Positions 12,465 through 24,778 of a stretch of 64,000 bases of DNA are shown here, in pieces. The translations under genes were made by a program, and so were the position numbers. The DNA comes from Tausonia pullulans (lineage: Eukaryota; Basidiomycota; Tremellomycetes; Cystofilobasidiales; Mrakiaceae), in contig OX637635.1 of assembly GCA_951802195.1 (NCBI GenBank), forward strand, positions 736,982-800,981. The letters run 5' to 3'. Positions within the stretch are counted from its first letter, which is position 1. Each line of letters begins with the position of its first letter. The notes under the pieces are model-generated. The model did no database searches. It was not told the origin of the DNA and worked only from the letters and a program-made list of their open reading frames with translations.

Positions 12465-13800
12465 CTAGAGAATCTCAACCTCGACCTCGAACCCACACTC
12501 GTCACACCGCTTGACGCTCTCGGCTGGGTGGAATGCAAATTCATGGACGTGCTCGGCATCGAGCCGTGTCTGGTACGGGTTGTTCTTAGTCCTGGAGCGG
12601 AGTCTTGAGAGTCACCGGGTCAGCAGGTGGGGATGGAGTCTGACTTGGAGACACGCGCCACTTACTCTCGCAGCCCCTTCTGGAACTTCTTCTCTCTCCG
12701 CTCGCGTTTCTCGGCCTCCCTGCGCTCAAACTCCTCATCAAGACCTTCCTCATTGCCCCACTTCTTGAAGGCGTACGTCTCGACCTGGAGCCGGAGGAAG
12801 AGCATCATGTTGGAGAAGTGGCCGCCGTGCGGATTTGGTTTGAGGAGATGCGGGAGGAGCTCCTCGTCTTTGAGCTCAGCTGCAGGATGGGGAAAGAATC
12901 AGTCTCAACGGCCTCACCGATCACAGGAAACACCGCACGCACGGTCGGTGAGGAGATAGTCTTCTCGGCATTCGGATTTCGTGAGAAGCGAGTACTTATC
13001 CGGAACAGCCTTTTTGCATGTGTTGCACACAGCTACGTTGAAGACCTCGAGAAACTTGTGATCGATCTCGATTGTCTTGCACTCGACACATCGTGGTCCA
13101 CGTATTGGGTCGAGTCCTGGAGCGAGTTGAAGGATGACGTCAAGATGAAGAAACCCAAATCGAAGAACAAGAGGCAGCAGCAGGCTTACCTGGCTCCCAA
13201 GCACCCTCGTTCTCCGCTCGGTTTCGCTCCTCACGACGCTTCTTCTCGATGATGGCCAGCTCGCTAAGCCCTTCATCGTCGTCCTCAACCAGGAACCCTC
13301 CGCGCGAATTGACCATCTGGCGTGGCGCACGGGAAAGGTGGAGGTCGCGTATGCAAGTCAGCAACCTCTCCCACGCGCATCCTCCCTCAAATTCTTGGCT
13401 GACCTTCGACAGGTCATATTCAAAGTACTGGCCCTGAGGGACGAGAGTCGAGTACACATGTAGGTCAGCCATGAGACAGCGGAGAGGCAGAAGGTCTCAC
13501 TCCCTCCACCCTTCCAGGCGTCCGAATTCCCTCTATTGCTCGTCAACCAGCCACACAACTCACAAGCGACTTGTCCCTCGCCAGTTTCGGCAGCTCCACA
13601 TCCGGCTTGGACCCGTCCCTTACGCTCGACGGCTGGAGGTTTGCCCCGGACCCGGCGCGCTTGGGCGAGGCCGACCGGTCGCGCTTCTGCCGGGCGAGGG
13701 CGGAGGAGCGGAGGGCAGCCTTGGCCCTGAGTCGGTTGAGCGAAGCGAGGCGGGCTGGGTCCACTGCTGAGGACGAGGTGACAAGCTGCTGATCGGACAT
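12465..13800 (-). CDS. RAD14: DNA repair protein Rad14/XPA
   Basis: Damage-verification scaffold of nucleotide excision repair; binds damaged DNA, RPA and Rad1-Rad10. The start [18 protein letters not shown] is at 13800. The zinc finger is intact: CVEC, 17 residues, CNTC, followed by [18 protein letters not shown], the signature of the XPA family (near 13100-12960). Further exons read [20 protein letters not shown] and [20 protein letters not shown], then a basic helix and an unusual Cys pair close to the end ([14 protein letters not shown], stop 12465-12467). That terminal CDEC motif with the upstream HEFAF could form a small extra metal site, but this is speculative. It lies 300 bp upstream of ELG1 on the same strand. 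Confidence 0.88.
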
Positions 13801-14038
13801 GCAAGCGAGAGCTGGGTGGAGTCAAGATTGGGAGAGGATCGGCTCCGCGCGTTTCGGCGAGCGCCGCACAGACGCTGAGAGAGAGCGAAGCTCCGTTGCC
13901 AGGGAGGCTGATTGAAGAGAATACGTTCAAGTTTAAGCTCTGGCTATAATAAAATTGTAGCTAAAAAGATCGTGCAGAGTAAGAAGAGAGCGCTGGGCTC
14001 AGGATACCATCTCGTTGTAAGTATTCTGCTCCGTGCTG

Positions 14039-15139
14039 TCATACACGCCCGCCCACGTCGTCTGACTCGTCGTTATCGGGGACCTTGACTTGACCGCCTA
14101 GGATTTGGAGGGCGAGGAAGAAGCTTCGGAAAGAACCAATGGCCCAGCCAAAAAAGAACATGATCTCCTGGAGGGCGAGGTGGGTGGGGGGAAGGTTGTG
14201 TTAGATCGTGCGCCTGATCGCCTCTTATGGATGGGTGAAACGAGGATGCGGAAGCCAAAGGAAACGAACCTGAGTTGCCTCGAGGTAGTCGTCGCCGGCC
14301 GTCATGGAGCGACCTGAGTATACGAGCGCGATGATAGCGGTAGTGATGGGCCTAGAGGAAATCAAGCGACCAGGACATCAACCTCTGAAAATTGACTTGG
14401 ACTCAGAAGAAACGCACTCCACCTACCAGAACAAGGCGAAGAGCACGGCTGCCCAGAGGAGGACCTGAGCGATGCTCCAGATGAGCCGCTCCAGGACCCC
14501 TCGTATGCCCGGCTTCCTCTCCAACCTGCCCAACTCAAAGAATCCCATGTCATCCGTTTCTCCAGCGCAAAAACGGAGAAGCCTTCGCGCGTAGTAAGAG
14601 ATCTGTCGCGTCTGGCCATGGAGAGGCATCTTGCTCATCCACTCGTTTAAGGAGGAAGCCTGATCGGGGAGGCGGGCGATTCGCGGCCAGGACTCCAGAA
14701 GGGGTATCACTTTGTTGCTATGTAAGTCTGCGAGGACGGCGTTGGGAACGATGAATAAGGTAGTCATGCTCTGGATGAAGCAGATTACTGCCAAATCTGT
14801 TTGAGAGGACGCTTGCGGATGTCAGCGTGCTAGTGGGTGGATCGCGTTTGCGAGCGCGTCGATTCACCTTCAGCGAAGAGGCCCCAAAAGGACGTGCTGA
14901 GCCGGGGGGAGAACATCTGTCTTATGATGACTAGAATGAGAGCGAGCGAACGAGCATCCGTCAGTTGCGTAGCTGACCAGCTGACGGAACAGCTGACTCG
15001 CGCGCGGGCCCCCCTATGACGAACAGATATTGAAGGCTGCGCCAAGGAAGGCTATGCCAAATCCATTTACGTAAATGTAGAGCCACTGGTCCCATGATAT
15101 TGTCCGCGGGAGCGGAAAGAAGATGCCGGGAGCTGTCAT
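14039..15139 (-). CDS. Small multi-pass membrane protein, tandem paralogue 1
   Basis: I do not recognise the family. About five exons: MTAPGIFFPLPRTISWDQW and a hydrophobic stretch (15139-15010); VIIRQMFSPRLSTSFWGLF (14930-14870); a central exon with one helix then a soluble loop and LERKPGIRGVLERLIWSIAQ running into a helix LLWAAVLFALFW (14794-14425); PITTAIIALVYSGRSM (14345-14270); and EIMFFFGWAIGSFRSFFLAL with an acidic tail, stop 14039-14041. Roughly 240 aa with four to five predicted helices and basic loops. It aligns by eye over its full length and intron positions with the next gene, so the two arose by tandem duplication. The codon use and introns look functional. Confidence 0.68.
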
Positions 15140-15371
15140 GTATGATGGAGGTCGGAGAAGAGCTAGAGGAGACAGGACGAAAGTAGGTCGCCTCCTCGCG
15201 GCGGCCGGAATTTACACGTGGACACAGAAATATATGACATCACATGCCGAAGACCGGCATCCACTGCAGCCTTGGCGCTGGGTTCATTGTCGTAGGAGAG
15301 GTCTCATGCAATTTGACAGGAAGGACACAGCAAGACCACGGGGAGGAGAGATAGTATAAGAAACCGCCGCC

Positions 15372-16638
15372 TCAGTCGCGGATGAGTGGTGTGCGTTCCG
15401 AGTCGCCTCTCTCGAGGACGGCATCGGCAGTCGCAAGGGGCGCAGGTGGCAAGAAGGCGTCGTCGATGTAGTTGAACCGCGCACCGAGGACTTGGAGGGC
15501 TACGAGGGCGTTCTGGAACGTGCCGAGAACAAAAGTGAAGACGAACTTGGTAATCTGGGAGAAGATGAACAGACTGCCGTCAGATTTAAGGACTTCGCGA
15601 TCGAGGATAGAAGATACCCACCTCAGCAGTCCAGAGGTGGCCGTCTGCGGACGACATGGAGCGATGAGTGTAGATCGGAGCGAGGATCGCTATAGCAAGG
15701 GGCCTAATAATGCCAATCGCATCAGCTCCTGAATAGCCATTCTTCAGAGATCAAGACCCGCTCACCAGAAAAGGAAGAAGAGTACTGCCCCCCAGACGAG
15801 GCCCTGAGCTATACTCCAAGCCAGCCGCTCGAAGACTCCACGCGCACCCGGCTTCCTTCCTGAGCGTCCCAAACTAAAGAAGCCCATGTTCTCGTTGCCT
15901 TCGGCTCCGAAGCGAAGCAGCATCTGCATGTAGTAGGCGAACCTACTGTGCCGGGGCGCGTCGTCCGTGATGGCGCGCGAAGGATCCGGGAGGTGCGCCG
16001 TCCGTGGCCAGGGTTCGGGGAGAGGCGCGATGCGGCCGGCATGGAGGTCAGGAAGGATGAGATTGGGTACAATTATGAAAGTCGCGAGGCCTTGGACGAG
16101 ACATGTCACACCGAGGTCTGAGGTGGAGGACCGGGGGGAGGGAAGACATCAGCCCAAGGGCGGGCTGAACGAACGCAGCGCGTCCTACGCGCCTCCAGCA
16201 AAGGGAAGCGGGAAGGCCCAGAAAGACGTGTAGGCCTCGAAGTGGTACATTCGCATTGCGATCCCTGAAAGAAGGAAGCACGTTCATGGTCAGCTTGTGG
16301 TCTGAACCGCCGTCACCCACTAACGCCAGCCCTCGGGCGCGCTCATCATCGTCTGTCAGCCCGGCGGCCGTCACGAGCTTGGCCAACCGCTGATCCGTCT
16401 CCTCCTCCGTCTCCTCCGAACCAGGTCTCCTTCTACGCCTCCTCCAGAATCGGCTAGCCCTCCTTCAACCCGATCCGATCCGACTCGAGTGCTCACCAAA
16501 GTTGATGATTCCATCGATGATGCCTGCCGCAAGGCCCTGAAGCACCCATACGTAGATCCACTGGCGCCACGAGGATGTTTGCGGGAGTGGAAAGAAGACG
16601 CCCGCCTTACGAGGACGGGCCGATGAAGGCTGCGTCAT
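15372..16638 (-). CDS. Small multi-pass membrane protein, tandem paralogue 2
   Basis: Paralogue of the preceding gene, same strand, 230 bp upstream of it. The start MTQPSSARPRKAGVFFPLP is at 16638. The shared framework includes FFPLPQTSSWRQWIYVWV, TSFWAFP, the IIVPNLILPDLHAGRI loop, MGFFSLGRSGRKPGARGV, ERLAWSIAQGLVWGAVLFF, then IAILAPIYTHRSMSSADGH and KFVFTFVLGTFQNALVALQ. The tail reads LERGDSERTPLIRD, stop 15372-15374. Both copies keep the motif GRSGRKPG/GRLERKPG before the Trp-rich helix, which suggests a conserved cytosolic contact. Function unknown; membrane location is predicted from hydrophobicity only. Confidence 0.68.
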
Positions 16639-17508
16639 GGTACCCGAAGCAGAAGGAGCGAGAGTGAGAGCGAGTGCGAGGGGCTGGAGCGAGATAGCGC
16701 GGTTGATTGAACAGAGCTGCTAAAGAAGTGGGCGAAGATATGTAGTGTATTCTGGTACGCCGGGATGGCTGTGCTGAGGCTGGCGAATGACGGATGCGGT
16801 CGGAGGGACCCGGGCGAGCGAGAGTTCAGTGGAGTCGAGGTCGGAGACGAGGGAAGGAAAGCGTCAGCGGGCGCCGCGCGCAGCGAGGAGCGGCAGGTTG
16901 TACTTCCGCCCCTCATCTCTCTCGGCTGTGAGACCCACCTGTAAGCATGTGTCCTTGCACTCTGTAACGTACCGCATCGCTACGTCCTAGCCTCCCATTC
17001 CTCCCCTGCCTCTCTCCTTTGTCTTTACTTCTTCTCCGTGTTCCTTCCTTGCTATTCACGTCGTCTCCTTTGTCTCCGTCCAAATCGGCATCTCGTGTCT
17101 AATGGGACGAATGTGGCGCCTTGGCAGACAAGGGAAGGTTTGGCGGACGCTCTTCCAAGCCCTGGGCATTCCTGCCATGCTCTGAGATATTATTGGATGG
17201 ATATCCCTGGCTTGAGACGGCTCCAACCGCCGGCACGATGAAGCTGTGCCAAGACTCGCGTGCGCGGAGTCTCCGGCTTGACTTCGCCGAAAGGGCCCGA
17301 CTCCTGCATTGTTGCGTACTGTTTCTCCTTGGCTCTTATGTGCCACTGACGTTTGTGTTCTTGAATAGCGTCCTCTCACTAGGAGACGGAGATCTACTTG
17401 TCCATCTCCCGAGCACGTTGATCGCTCCTTCCTTCCCGTCCAACTACCACCTCCCCTTTCCTCATCTTCGCTCCATACTCATCTTCCAACAACCATCCTC
17501 ACAAGCTT
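16639..17508. promoter_or_regulatory. Divergent intergenic region (membrane protein / zinc-cluster protein)
   Basis: These 870 bp contain the 5' flanks of two divergent genes. The stretch from 17000 to 17500 is pyrimidine-rich on the plus strand (many TCCTT and CTCC blocks), as in fungal core promoters and 5' UTRs upstream of strong start codons. No ORF here is supported. Confidence 0.35.
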
Positions 17509-19545
17509 ATGGACCCAAGCCTCCTCCTCGAACCCAACGCCCTCCTCACCATGTTCGCCGACCCGGCCTTCGATTACCAAGCCTACCGTGCCGCCCTTCT
17601 CACCTCCTCCTCGGCGTTGTCCGCGATCTCGGCGGTCTCCCCGTCGGTCCACGATGATCAGACGTCGTCGACCTCCTCCTCTCCCTCGTCGATGCCCGAA
17701 CAGCAGCCGAGTCTGTATTCGCTTGCCTCGAGCTTCTCGACCGTCCGTCCCGGCGCGGCGTCGCCCGTCGCGTGAGTGTCTATCTTTGTTTCTGCCTGAG
17801 GGCGGGCCTGAGCACATCGATTGACGTTCTCTTCTCGCCAGGGCTATTTCGCCTGAGCCTGCTGCTTCGACGGTCTCTTCCCATGATATCAACCTCCAGT
17901 GCGTGCGCATCAGCGGAAAGATGGCGACTCTACCTGACATCATCTCTTCCCACATCAACAAACAGCATTCGCGCCCATCTTCGCAACCTTTTTACCTTCC
18001 AGGAGGATGAGGAGCGGCAGTTCCAGATGGTCTCAGACGACCTCAGCATGCGGTGAGTCTCTAGCCAAGCGTCCCTTCTGTTTGGCATCCCCGCGCGCTC
18101 GTGCTCCGGCCCGCTCGCTTCCGGTCTGCCCAACCGCTGCGCCAAGTTTAGCCACCTGTCACCTCGGCCTAACCTGCTTCCGTCCTTCCCTCCTTCCTTT
18201 CTTCCCTCCTTCCTTTCTTCCCTCCTTCCTTTCTTCCTTCCTTCCTTTCTTCCTTCCTTCCCTGCCTGCTTCCTCTCAGCCATCTCCAGTCGCTTCTCGA
18301 AACGCTCAATGCCATTCAGCGCGGGTGCACCAACATCGGGCCTAGTGCTCCCCCTTCCAACTCGATCGTGGGATCACCTTGGATCGACGAGAACACGCTC
18401 CACACTCGGTCAACGAGCTTCGATGGGTCCTTCACGACTCACACCTCGTGCGTCTTGGTTGACGCAATGGTACCCGCAGCATGAACGCTGACCATTGACT
18501 CATCTATAGCGGCTCGTCTTCCCGTTCCAATTCGTCGTCCTGGATGGAACTCAGTGACCAGACGACGTTCAAGCAGCACTGCGTCGCCCTCAAGGCCGCC
18601 GGCGGGCTTAACGGGTGAGTCTTCCTTCCATAGTTGAGGGCCAGCTTGGCTTCATGCTGACGGATTTGAGTAGTTCCGTCATGGAGGAGAGCCCCTTCTT
18701 CGAGTCACCGGAGATCCAGGCCCTCGACAATTTTGCGTGAGTTGTCATCGCTACAATTCTCACGATATTTTCTTCTGACATGCTCTAATCAGTAACAGCT
18801 TTGACACCTTCGATGACTCGGCCTCCTTCACCTTCGATATCGGCTTCTCTGCCCTAACCGCTGGCTCGCCTGCGGCGGCCGCCGTTAGTGCCTCCCCCTA
18901 CCACCCCCACCACAACGCGTCGGTCAGCGAAGACTTCATCGCCGTGTTCAACCAGCAGCAACAGCAGCAGCAGCAGCAGAAGCAGCAGCTTGCATATGAG
19001 CCCCTCCACCGCGTTATGTCTGCGCCTGTGCCTTCGACGGCCGCTACGACGACCAACTCGGTCTTGGCCGCCAAGCGTGCTCGCCCCCGTGGTCTCTATT
19101 CTTGCGATAGCTGCGCTCGGCACAAGAAGGTAAGACCTTGGGAGTACTCTCCTTCAATGACAGGGCACAAGATTGATGTTTGTCCTCCGCCTGCCGCCAG
19201 ACATGCGAGAAGCCGCTCGGTGCCGATGGGTAAGTGGCTGCGTCTTGTTTCTCATCTCTTGACAGCCTGATGATCCTGACGATCTTTGTCCTCTTTCACT
19301 CAGTCTCGTCGACCCCCTTGGCGAATGCCTCCGCTGCCAGGACCACGCCTGGAGGCACGGCAAGCCCGTCGACGTCCGTCACATTCACCCCTTCTTTCCC
19401 CTCGTCGCTCCTCAGACTGACGGGTTCTCCTTCCCATCTCTCCACACAGTGCACCTATGTCCGCTCCGAGGCCCGCATCATGAAGGCCGCCGGCCGTGCC
19501 GCCCCGACCGCGATGGACGGCATGTACACCTCGGCCATTCGGTAG
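17509..19545 (+). CDS. Poly-Q protein with atypical C-terminal Zn2Cys6-like cluster
   Basis: Possible transcription regulator. The start MDPSLLLEPNALLTMFADP is at 17509. Eight or more short exons give a Ser/Thr-rich N-terminus, a conserved-looking LRNLFTFQEDEERQFQMVSD segment, and a long exon with a run of nine Gln (near 18950). The last exons hold RARPRGLYSCDSCARHKKTC (C-x2-C-x6-C, the first half of a fungal zinc cluster), then GECLRCQDHAWRHG and, after one more intron, CTYVRSEARIMKAA, ending at MYTSAIR (stop 19543-19545). The spacing is C2C6C15C2C12C, longer than the usual C2C6C5-12C2C6-8C. The domain sits at the extreme C-terminus, where most fungal Zn2Cys6 factors have it N-terminal. An intron holds a CCTT microsatellite (18178-18262). 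Confidence 0.68.
18178..18262. repeat. Pyrimidine microsatellite (CCTT/TTCC) inside an intron
   Basis: About 85 bp of imperfect TTCC/CCTT units within an intron of the zinc-cluster gene. A long polypyrimidine tract just upstream of an acceptor may act as an extended splicing tract; equally it may be neutral slippage. Confidence 0.75.
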
Positions 19546-21178
19546 AGGATCTCCTCTCCACCGAGTCTACATCACCTCTTCTCTCTCGACTGGCCGACTC
19601 TACGTCTGGCCCCCTCGTCCTCGCCCCACCACCCCCCTGACCTTTGCCGCGCGCAATCGCCGGAGCTTCAAGCTCTCCGACACGCGACTGCCGTTGGCCC
19701 GTAGTAGCCTGGCCCCATCTGCCTCTGTTTCCCTGTGTCCTTTCTTCTTCTTACTTTTTTCTTGTCTTGTCTTCGTAACCCTGGAGCTGGAAACGGTGAC
19801 GGCCGAGCCCCCCCCCCCCCCCTCCCCCCACATAGATCCGCTCGGTAATTCTGTTGTGCTTCGCGCGCGCACACCATGAGGCATGTGTGGCGGACTCGTC
19901 CGCTGCCCACATCTAATCCCCCTCGCTTTCTCTCTCTCATGCTCTCTTGGGTTTCCTGTTTTGTCTTCTTTCCTTTGTTCTTCTTTCTTCTCCGTGGCCT
20001 GGTTCTGGCTGCCCTCTGTACACTTGCCCTTACGCCACTCGAGCGATGTTGCCGCCTCATCCTGCCTGCTCGCCCCGCCGACCTGGCAGCGCCGCCAAGC
20101 GATGACGAGCGTGTGGAGCTAGATTCTTGCATTCCTCCATCGCCCTTGCGGGGGTGGAGGGCGCGGAGCATGGAATCCAGGGGCCGGCATGCCCAAGGAT
20201 AGCAGAGAGATGGGCCCCATCGCTGGTACATTCTGAAACGAGATGATGACGATGCTCGCTCGCCGCCGTTGCTTGGATGCGAAATCTCGGCCGGGCGTGG
20301 GGCGGGGAAGTGTGTTTGCAGCGAGGCGGTGAGGCGCAGAGCGGCTCCCCTGTGCCCGCCGTTCGCCGTCGACCACCAACCAGGCAGACCCGACGAGACC
20401 CCAGCCCGCCTCGCCCCATCTCGACAAGCCGAGGCATCCGCCCATACCACCTACCCACCCACCCGCCCGCCCGCCCGCCCAGCCGCGCCGAGGGACACGT
20501 CAGCTCAGCCCAGGCCCGACCCCTGGTCACCCCAACACACCCCGCCGCCCCTCAGCCCGGCAGACCCATCCGTCGTCTCGCCCCCCTCCTCTCTTTGATC
20601 CCACGCTTCGGACGACAACGACTCGCCCAAGCCAGCCTCAGCCTAGACGCCGCCCCCTACGTCGGACCTTCTCCGCATGATGAAGGTTCGCCGACCTTCC
20701 ACCCACCGTTGCGCCACTCGCTGACTCGGCCTGACGTCTATCTCCTCCCCTCCACCCAACGTGCCCATCGCCGACCCACCCCTTCTCTCCTCCTGCCCCT
20801 GCCTTATCTGCCCGCCTGCCCGACGGCGCAGTTCTGGCCCCAAGGACCCTCGGACCAAGTGAGTGGCGAGAGAAGGAGAGAGAGAGCAAGCGGCAGTCAG
20901 CGAGCGGCGAAAGAGGAGGGCGTCCGTCCTCGCGTTGCACACCTGCCGCCCGGCCGCTCTTGCCTCGCTGCTCGCTGACTGACCTAGTCGGCCCGTCCGT
21001 CTGTCTGTTGCTCATCGTCTGTCCTCCCCTCTCCCTTGTTTTCTTTTTTTTCTTCTCCTTCTCTCTCTCCTTTTCTTCCACCCCTTGCCCCTGTCCTCAT
21101 CTCCCCCACCGCGCGTGCCGCTGCCGCCAGGTGACGCCCAAGGCGTCCGCCCAGACGCAGGTCAACCCCTTTGACGCC
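19546..21178 (+). promoter_or_regulatory. Long pyrimidine-rich upstream region of the SCH9-type kinase
   Basis: This 1.6-kb stretch lacks a convincing gene. It contains a C-run (about 19810-19830), a CCCG microsatellite near 20455-20480, and long CT-rich blocks up to 21110, all on the strand of the downstream kinase. I read it as promoter plus a long 5' UTR, perhaps with UTR introns (a CTGAC branch-like site lies near 20980). ORFs seen here in several frames are low-complexity Pro/Arg/Ser shadows. Confidence 0.4.
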
Positions 21179-24100
21179 ATGGCTGGTCCGCCGAACGCCC
21201 TCCCGGCCGCCCAGGGTGCGCGGACGCCGACGTCCCAAGAGTTCGCGGTCCCGGCCAAGTGAGTCTTGCCCGTCTGCCGCGGTGCGTGTGGGGCAGGGAG
21301 AGCGATGGGCGATGGACCCGGAGTAGGTGTGATGGTGCAAGGAGCGAGGGTGAGCGAGCGGGCGGAGGCGAGCGAGGCAGAGCTGCTGCTGCCTGCTTTA
21401 TGTGACCCCACCTCTCGCTCTCCTCTTGCGAGCGAGGCATCTGTCGTCCGTCGGGATGACTCGTGCTCTCGCGCAACGCGAGCATCCTCGCTCCTCGCTC
21501 TGCTCCTTGTCCTGTAGGCAGGGCGAGCTCTCCTGCGGCTGGAGCCGTCGTTAGCCTCTCTCCTCCCTCGCCCGCTCGCCCTCGCCCTCCAAGCGCGTCC
21601 CGACGGAGGGCGGCCCTTCCGAGATGAGAGAGAGCCCGTGAGATGCTCGTGAGCTGACCGACCCCTCTGCTCTCTCACGCCCCACCTCCCACCTCTACCA
21701 GCGGTATCTCGGCTCCCCCCACGACCTCTCTCTCCATTCACCCGCCCGATTTCCGAATGGCCGCCCCGCCCTTCAAGCGACCGGCGACGGGCACTCCCTC
21801 GGCGCTCTCGGCACCCCTGCTGCAGTCGCACCTCTCCTCCTACCAGGGCCAGGCGACCCCCGCCCACTCCCCCGGCCACTCGTCGCCTCAGTCGGCTCAG
21901 GGTTCTCGCCCCGGTTCTCCTCCCGGCGGTCACCCGAAGGGCCACCTCACCGTCAAGCTCGTCCAGGCCCGCGGACTCGCCATTGCGCCCTCGGCGTCTG
22001 AGGCCCGCCCTTACGTCGTCGTCACGTTTGAGAACAACGAGTTTGTCTCCCGCGAGCCAATCGAGAGCCACGAGCCGTCGTCCAAGGGCGTCGCCGTCTA
22101 CACGCCCTCGGCGCCGCCGACGCCCTCGAGCGGCATCCTCGGCCTCGGTTCGCTCTCCAAGGCGTTCGACCTTGCTGCCCGTTCGAGGGCCGCCGCCTCG
22201 GGCAAGACCAAGCTTACCCTCCCCGGGTCGTCATCGTCGGCGAGCTTGACCAAGGGCGCGGCGGCCGGCGACAAGCCGCCGACGACGCCAAAGGCCTCCG
22301 CGGACGAGAAGAAGGAGTGGATCGGGAAGCCTCCGCCGAGCGACCCGGTCTGGAAGCACGAGGTCACCTTGTGGGTAGAGCGGGCTTGACGCGTCCTTTT
22401 CTCTTTCGGGTGGAAGCTGACTCGGCGTCCCTCCCCGCTCAGTGATCTCGTCAACGAGAACTCGCTCATCTACCTCACCGTCTACGATCGATCCCAGGAG
22501 GGCGAGGGCTTCCTCGGCGTGCGCGAGATCAGGCCCGTCTGCCGGGATGGCTTTGTGATCGATTCGTGGTTCAAGTGAGTCCCTCGCGAGCCGAGGAGGT
22601 GGGGAGCGTGCTCTGGTACTGACACCCACTCCCTCTTCCTCTCTCCACCAGGCTCGGCAGCCGAGGCACCGAGGACAATGTCACGGGAGAGGTCCGCGTC
22701 ATGATCCGATATGACCGCGCTCAGGTGCGTCTCTCTCTCTCTCTCCCTGGCTCTCGTTTGCGGCACCCTCAGCTGCTGATGGCCGCCCGCCTGTCTGCTT
22801 CCTTGCGTCTGCGTCAACCAGAGCGCCTCGCACCTCACGCCCAAGGACTTTGATTTCCTCAAGCTCATTGGCCGCGGCACGTTTGGCCGCGTTTTCCAGG
22901 TCCGCAAGCGCGACACGAAGCGGATCTATGCCATGAAGGTCCTCTCCAAGAAGGAGATCGTCGCCAAAAAGGAGGTCGCCCACACCATTGGCGAGCGCAA
23001 GATCCTCCAGACGTCGCTTGAGTGCCCCTTCCTCGTCGGCCTCAAGTTCTCGTTCCAGACGGAGAAGCAGCTCTACTTTGTCACCGACTACAAGTCGGGC
23101 GGCGAGCTGTTTTGGCACCTTCAAAAGGAGGGTCGCTTCACCGAGGAGCGCGCTCGGTTCTACATCGCTGAGCTCGTCCTCGCACTCGAGCATCTCCACA
23201 AGTATGGCATCGTTTACCGGTGGGTGTCCGCTCTCTCTCTCTCCCTCTCTCTCCCACTCTTTTTGCGGCTTAAGTGCTGACCTCCTCCTCGCTTGCTCAC
23301 TCAGCGACCTCAAACCCGAGAACATTCTCCTCGACGCGACTGGCCACGTCGCGCTCTGCGACTTTGGCCTCTCCAAGCCCGACCTTGCCGCCGACCAACT
23401 CACCAACACGTTCTGTGGCACAACCGAGTACCTTGCGCCCGAAGTCCTCCTGGACGACAACGGCTACTCCAAACTCGTCGACTTCTGGTCTCTTGGCGTC
23501 CTTTTGTTCGAGATGTGCTGCGGCTGGTCGCCCTTCTACGCTGAGGACACCCAGCAGATGTACAAGAACATCTGCTTTGGCAAGATCCGCTTCCCGCGAG
23601 GCGTCATCGACGAGGATGGCAAGCAGTTTGTCAAAGGAGTAAGTCGTGGGCTCCTTTCTTTCTCCCTCTCTCTCTCTCCTTGAGCTGACACCGTGCGTCC
23701 CTTCCAGCTCCTCAACCGCAACCCTAAGCACCGCCTCGGCGCGACCCGGGACGCCGCTGAACTCAAGGAGCACCCGTTCTTCAAATCGGTCGACTGGATT
23801 GCTCTCGCCCAGAAGCAAGTCACCCCGCCCTTCAAGCCTGTCGTCGAGTCGGATGAATCGGTTGCCAACTTCGACCCGGAGTTCACCTCGACCCAGGTAG
23901 CGGCGGCGAACCCATTCGAGGAGGAGGAGGGAGATGGCTGGAAGCTGCCACCCGGACCAATGTCATCAGCCCATGCGCACGACCGCGATGGAGCCGGTGG
24001 GCCTGGTGGGGGCGTTGCGATCAAGCAGCCGCCGAAGCTGGGTAAGAACCCGCTCGCTGGGTCGCCGCTAAGTGGGAGTGTGCAGGAGAACTTCCGGGGC

Positions 24101-24366
24101 TTTACCTATTCGGGCGAGTCGACGATGGTGGGTGGCCGCTCTTGCTCGTTCTCCTTTGCCGTTTTCAACTGAACTGATGAGCTCTCCGCCAGCCCAACGA
24201 CCGGGATCGGCTCCTCATCGACGATCCGGACACAAGCGCGGCCGAGGAGGAGGATGAGGACGCGCTTGACGAGGAGGAGTATGACTCGGAGGAGGAGCAG
24301 GAGGCGGGGACGACACTCGTCCGCGGTGTTCTCCGGCGGGACGGCGACGACGTCGACATGGATTGA
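21179..24366 (+). CDS. SCH9: AGC protein kinase of the Sch9 type with N-terminal C2 domain
   Basis: TORC1-controlled kinase that couples nutrients to growth, ribosome synthesis and lifespan. The start MAGPPNALPAAQGARTP is at 21179; a large intron (about 440 nt) splits the N-terminus, giving FAVPANGISAPPTTS. The C2 domain runs from GHLTVKLVQARGLAIAPSA to the exon with YLTVYDRSQEGEGFLG and VTGEVRVMIRYDRAQ. The kinase domain starts at DFDFLKLIGRGTFGRVFQV, with AMKVLSKKEIV (catalytic Lys), YRDLKPENILLD, CDFGLSKPD and the T-loop TFCGTTEYLAPEVLLDD. The AGC tail keeps the hydrophobic motif FRGFTYSGES. The protein ends in a long acidic tail (stop 24364-24366). The order C2 then kinase is the Sch9 arrangement and not that of PKA or Ypk1. 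Confidence 0.9.
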
Positions 24367-24485
24367 GCCTTGCTCTCTACCCCATCTCTCAACTCGACCT
24401 CCGCCCATTCCCCTTTTTCTCCCTCTCTCTTTTACCCGCCTCGCCCGTCATATCTCTCGCCTCACTAGCGCACTGTCTCCATGTC

Positions 24486-24508
24486 CCCCCCCCCCCCCCC
24501 CCCCTCCT
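24486..24508. repeat. Homopolymer C run in SCH9 3' flank
   Basis: About 22 consecutive C, interrupted once. It lies 120 bp after the SCH9 stop, within a CT-rich 3' flank. Length may be unreliable because such runs are error-prone in sequencing. Confidence 0.8.
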
Positions 24509-24778
24509 ACCCTCCCGTAATTTCGTTGCACGACCTATCTTCCTCCTTAAACCCGCACCTCCCCTCTCCCCCTACCTTTCTCCATCTTACTATCCCCCTT
24601 TCCTCTTCTGTATTTCTCCCTTCCTTTTTTTTCTCCTCTATCACACACGCTCCGGCCTTGTACCTCTAGATCCCATGCCCAGTTGCAAACGACTGAACGC
24701 ACGGCTAGATGAGACGAGTGACCGGGCGACGCCGAAGCCCAATCTCGCCCACTCCTTCGCCTTCTCCTTCCGCCCGCC

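Noticed and set aside
20277-20978. Long plus-strand ORF upstream of SCH9
   Set aside because: It is Pro/Arg/Ser low complexity, overlaps open frames on the other strand, and lies in CT-rich promoter-like DNA with microsatellites.
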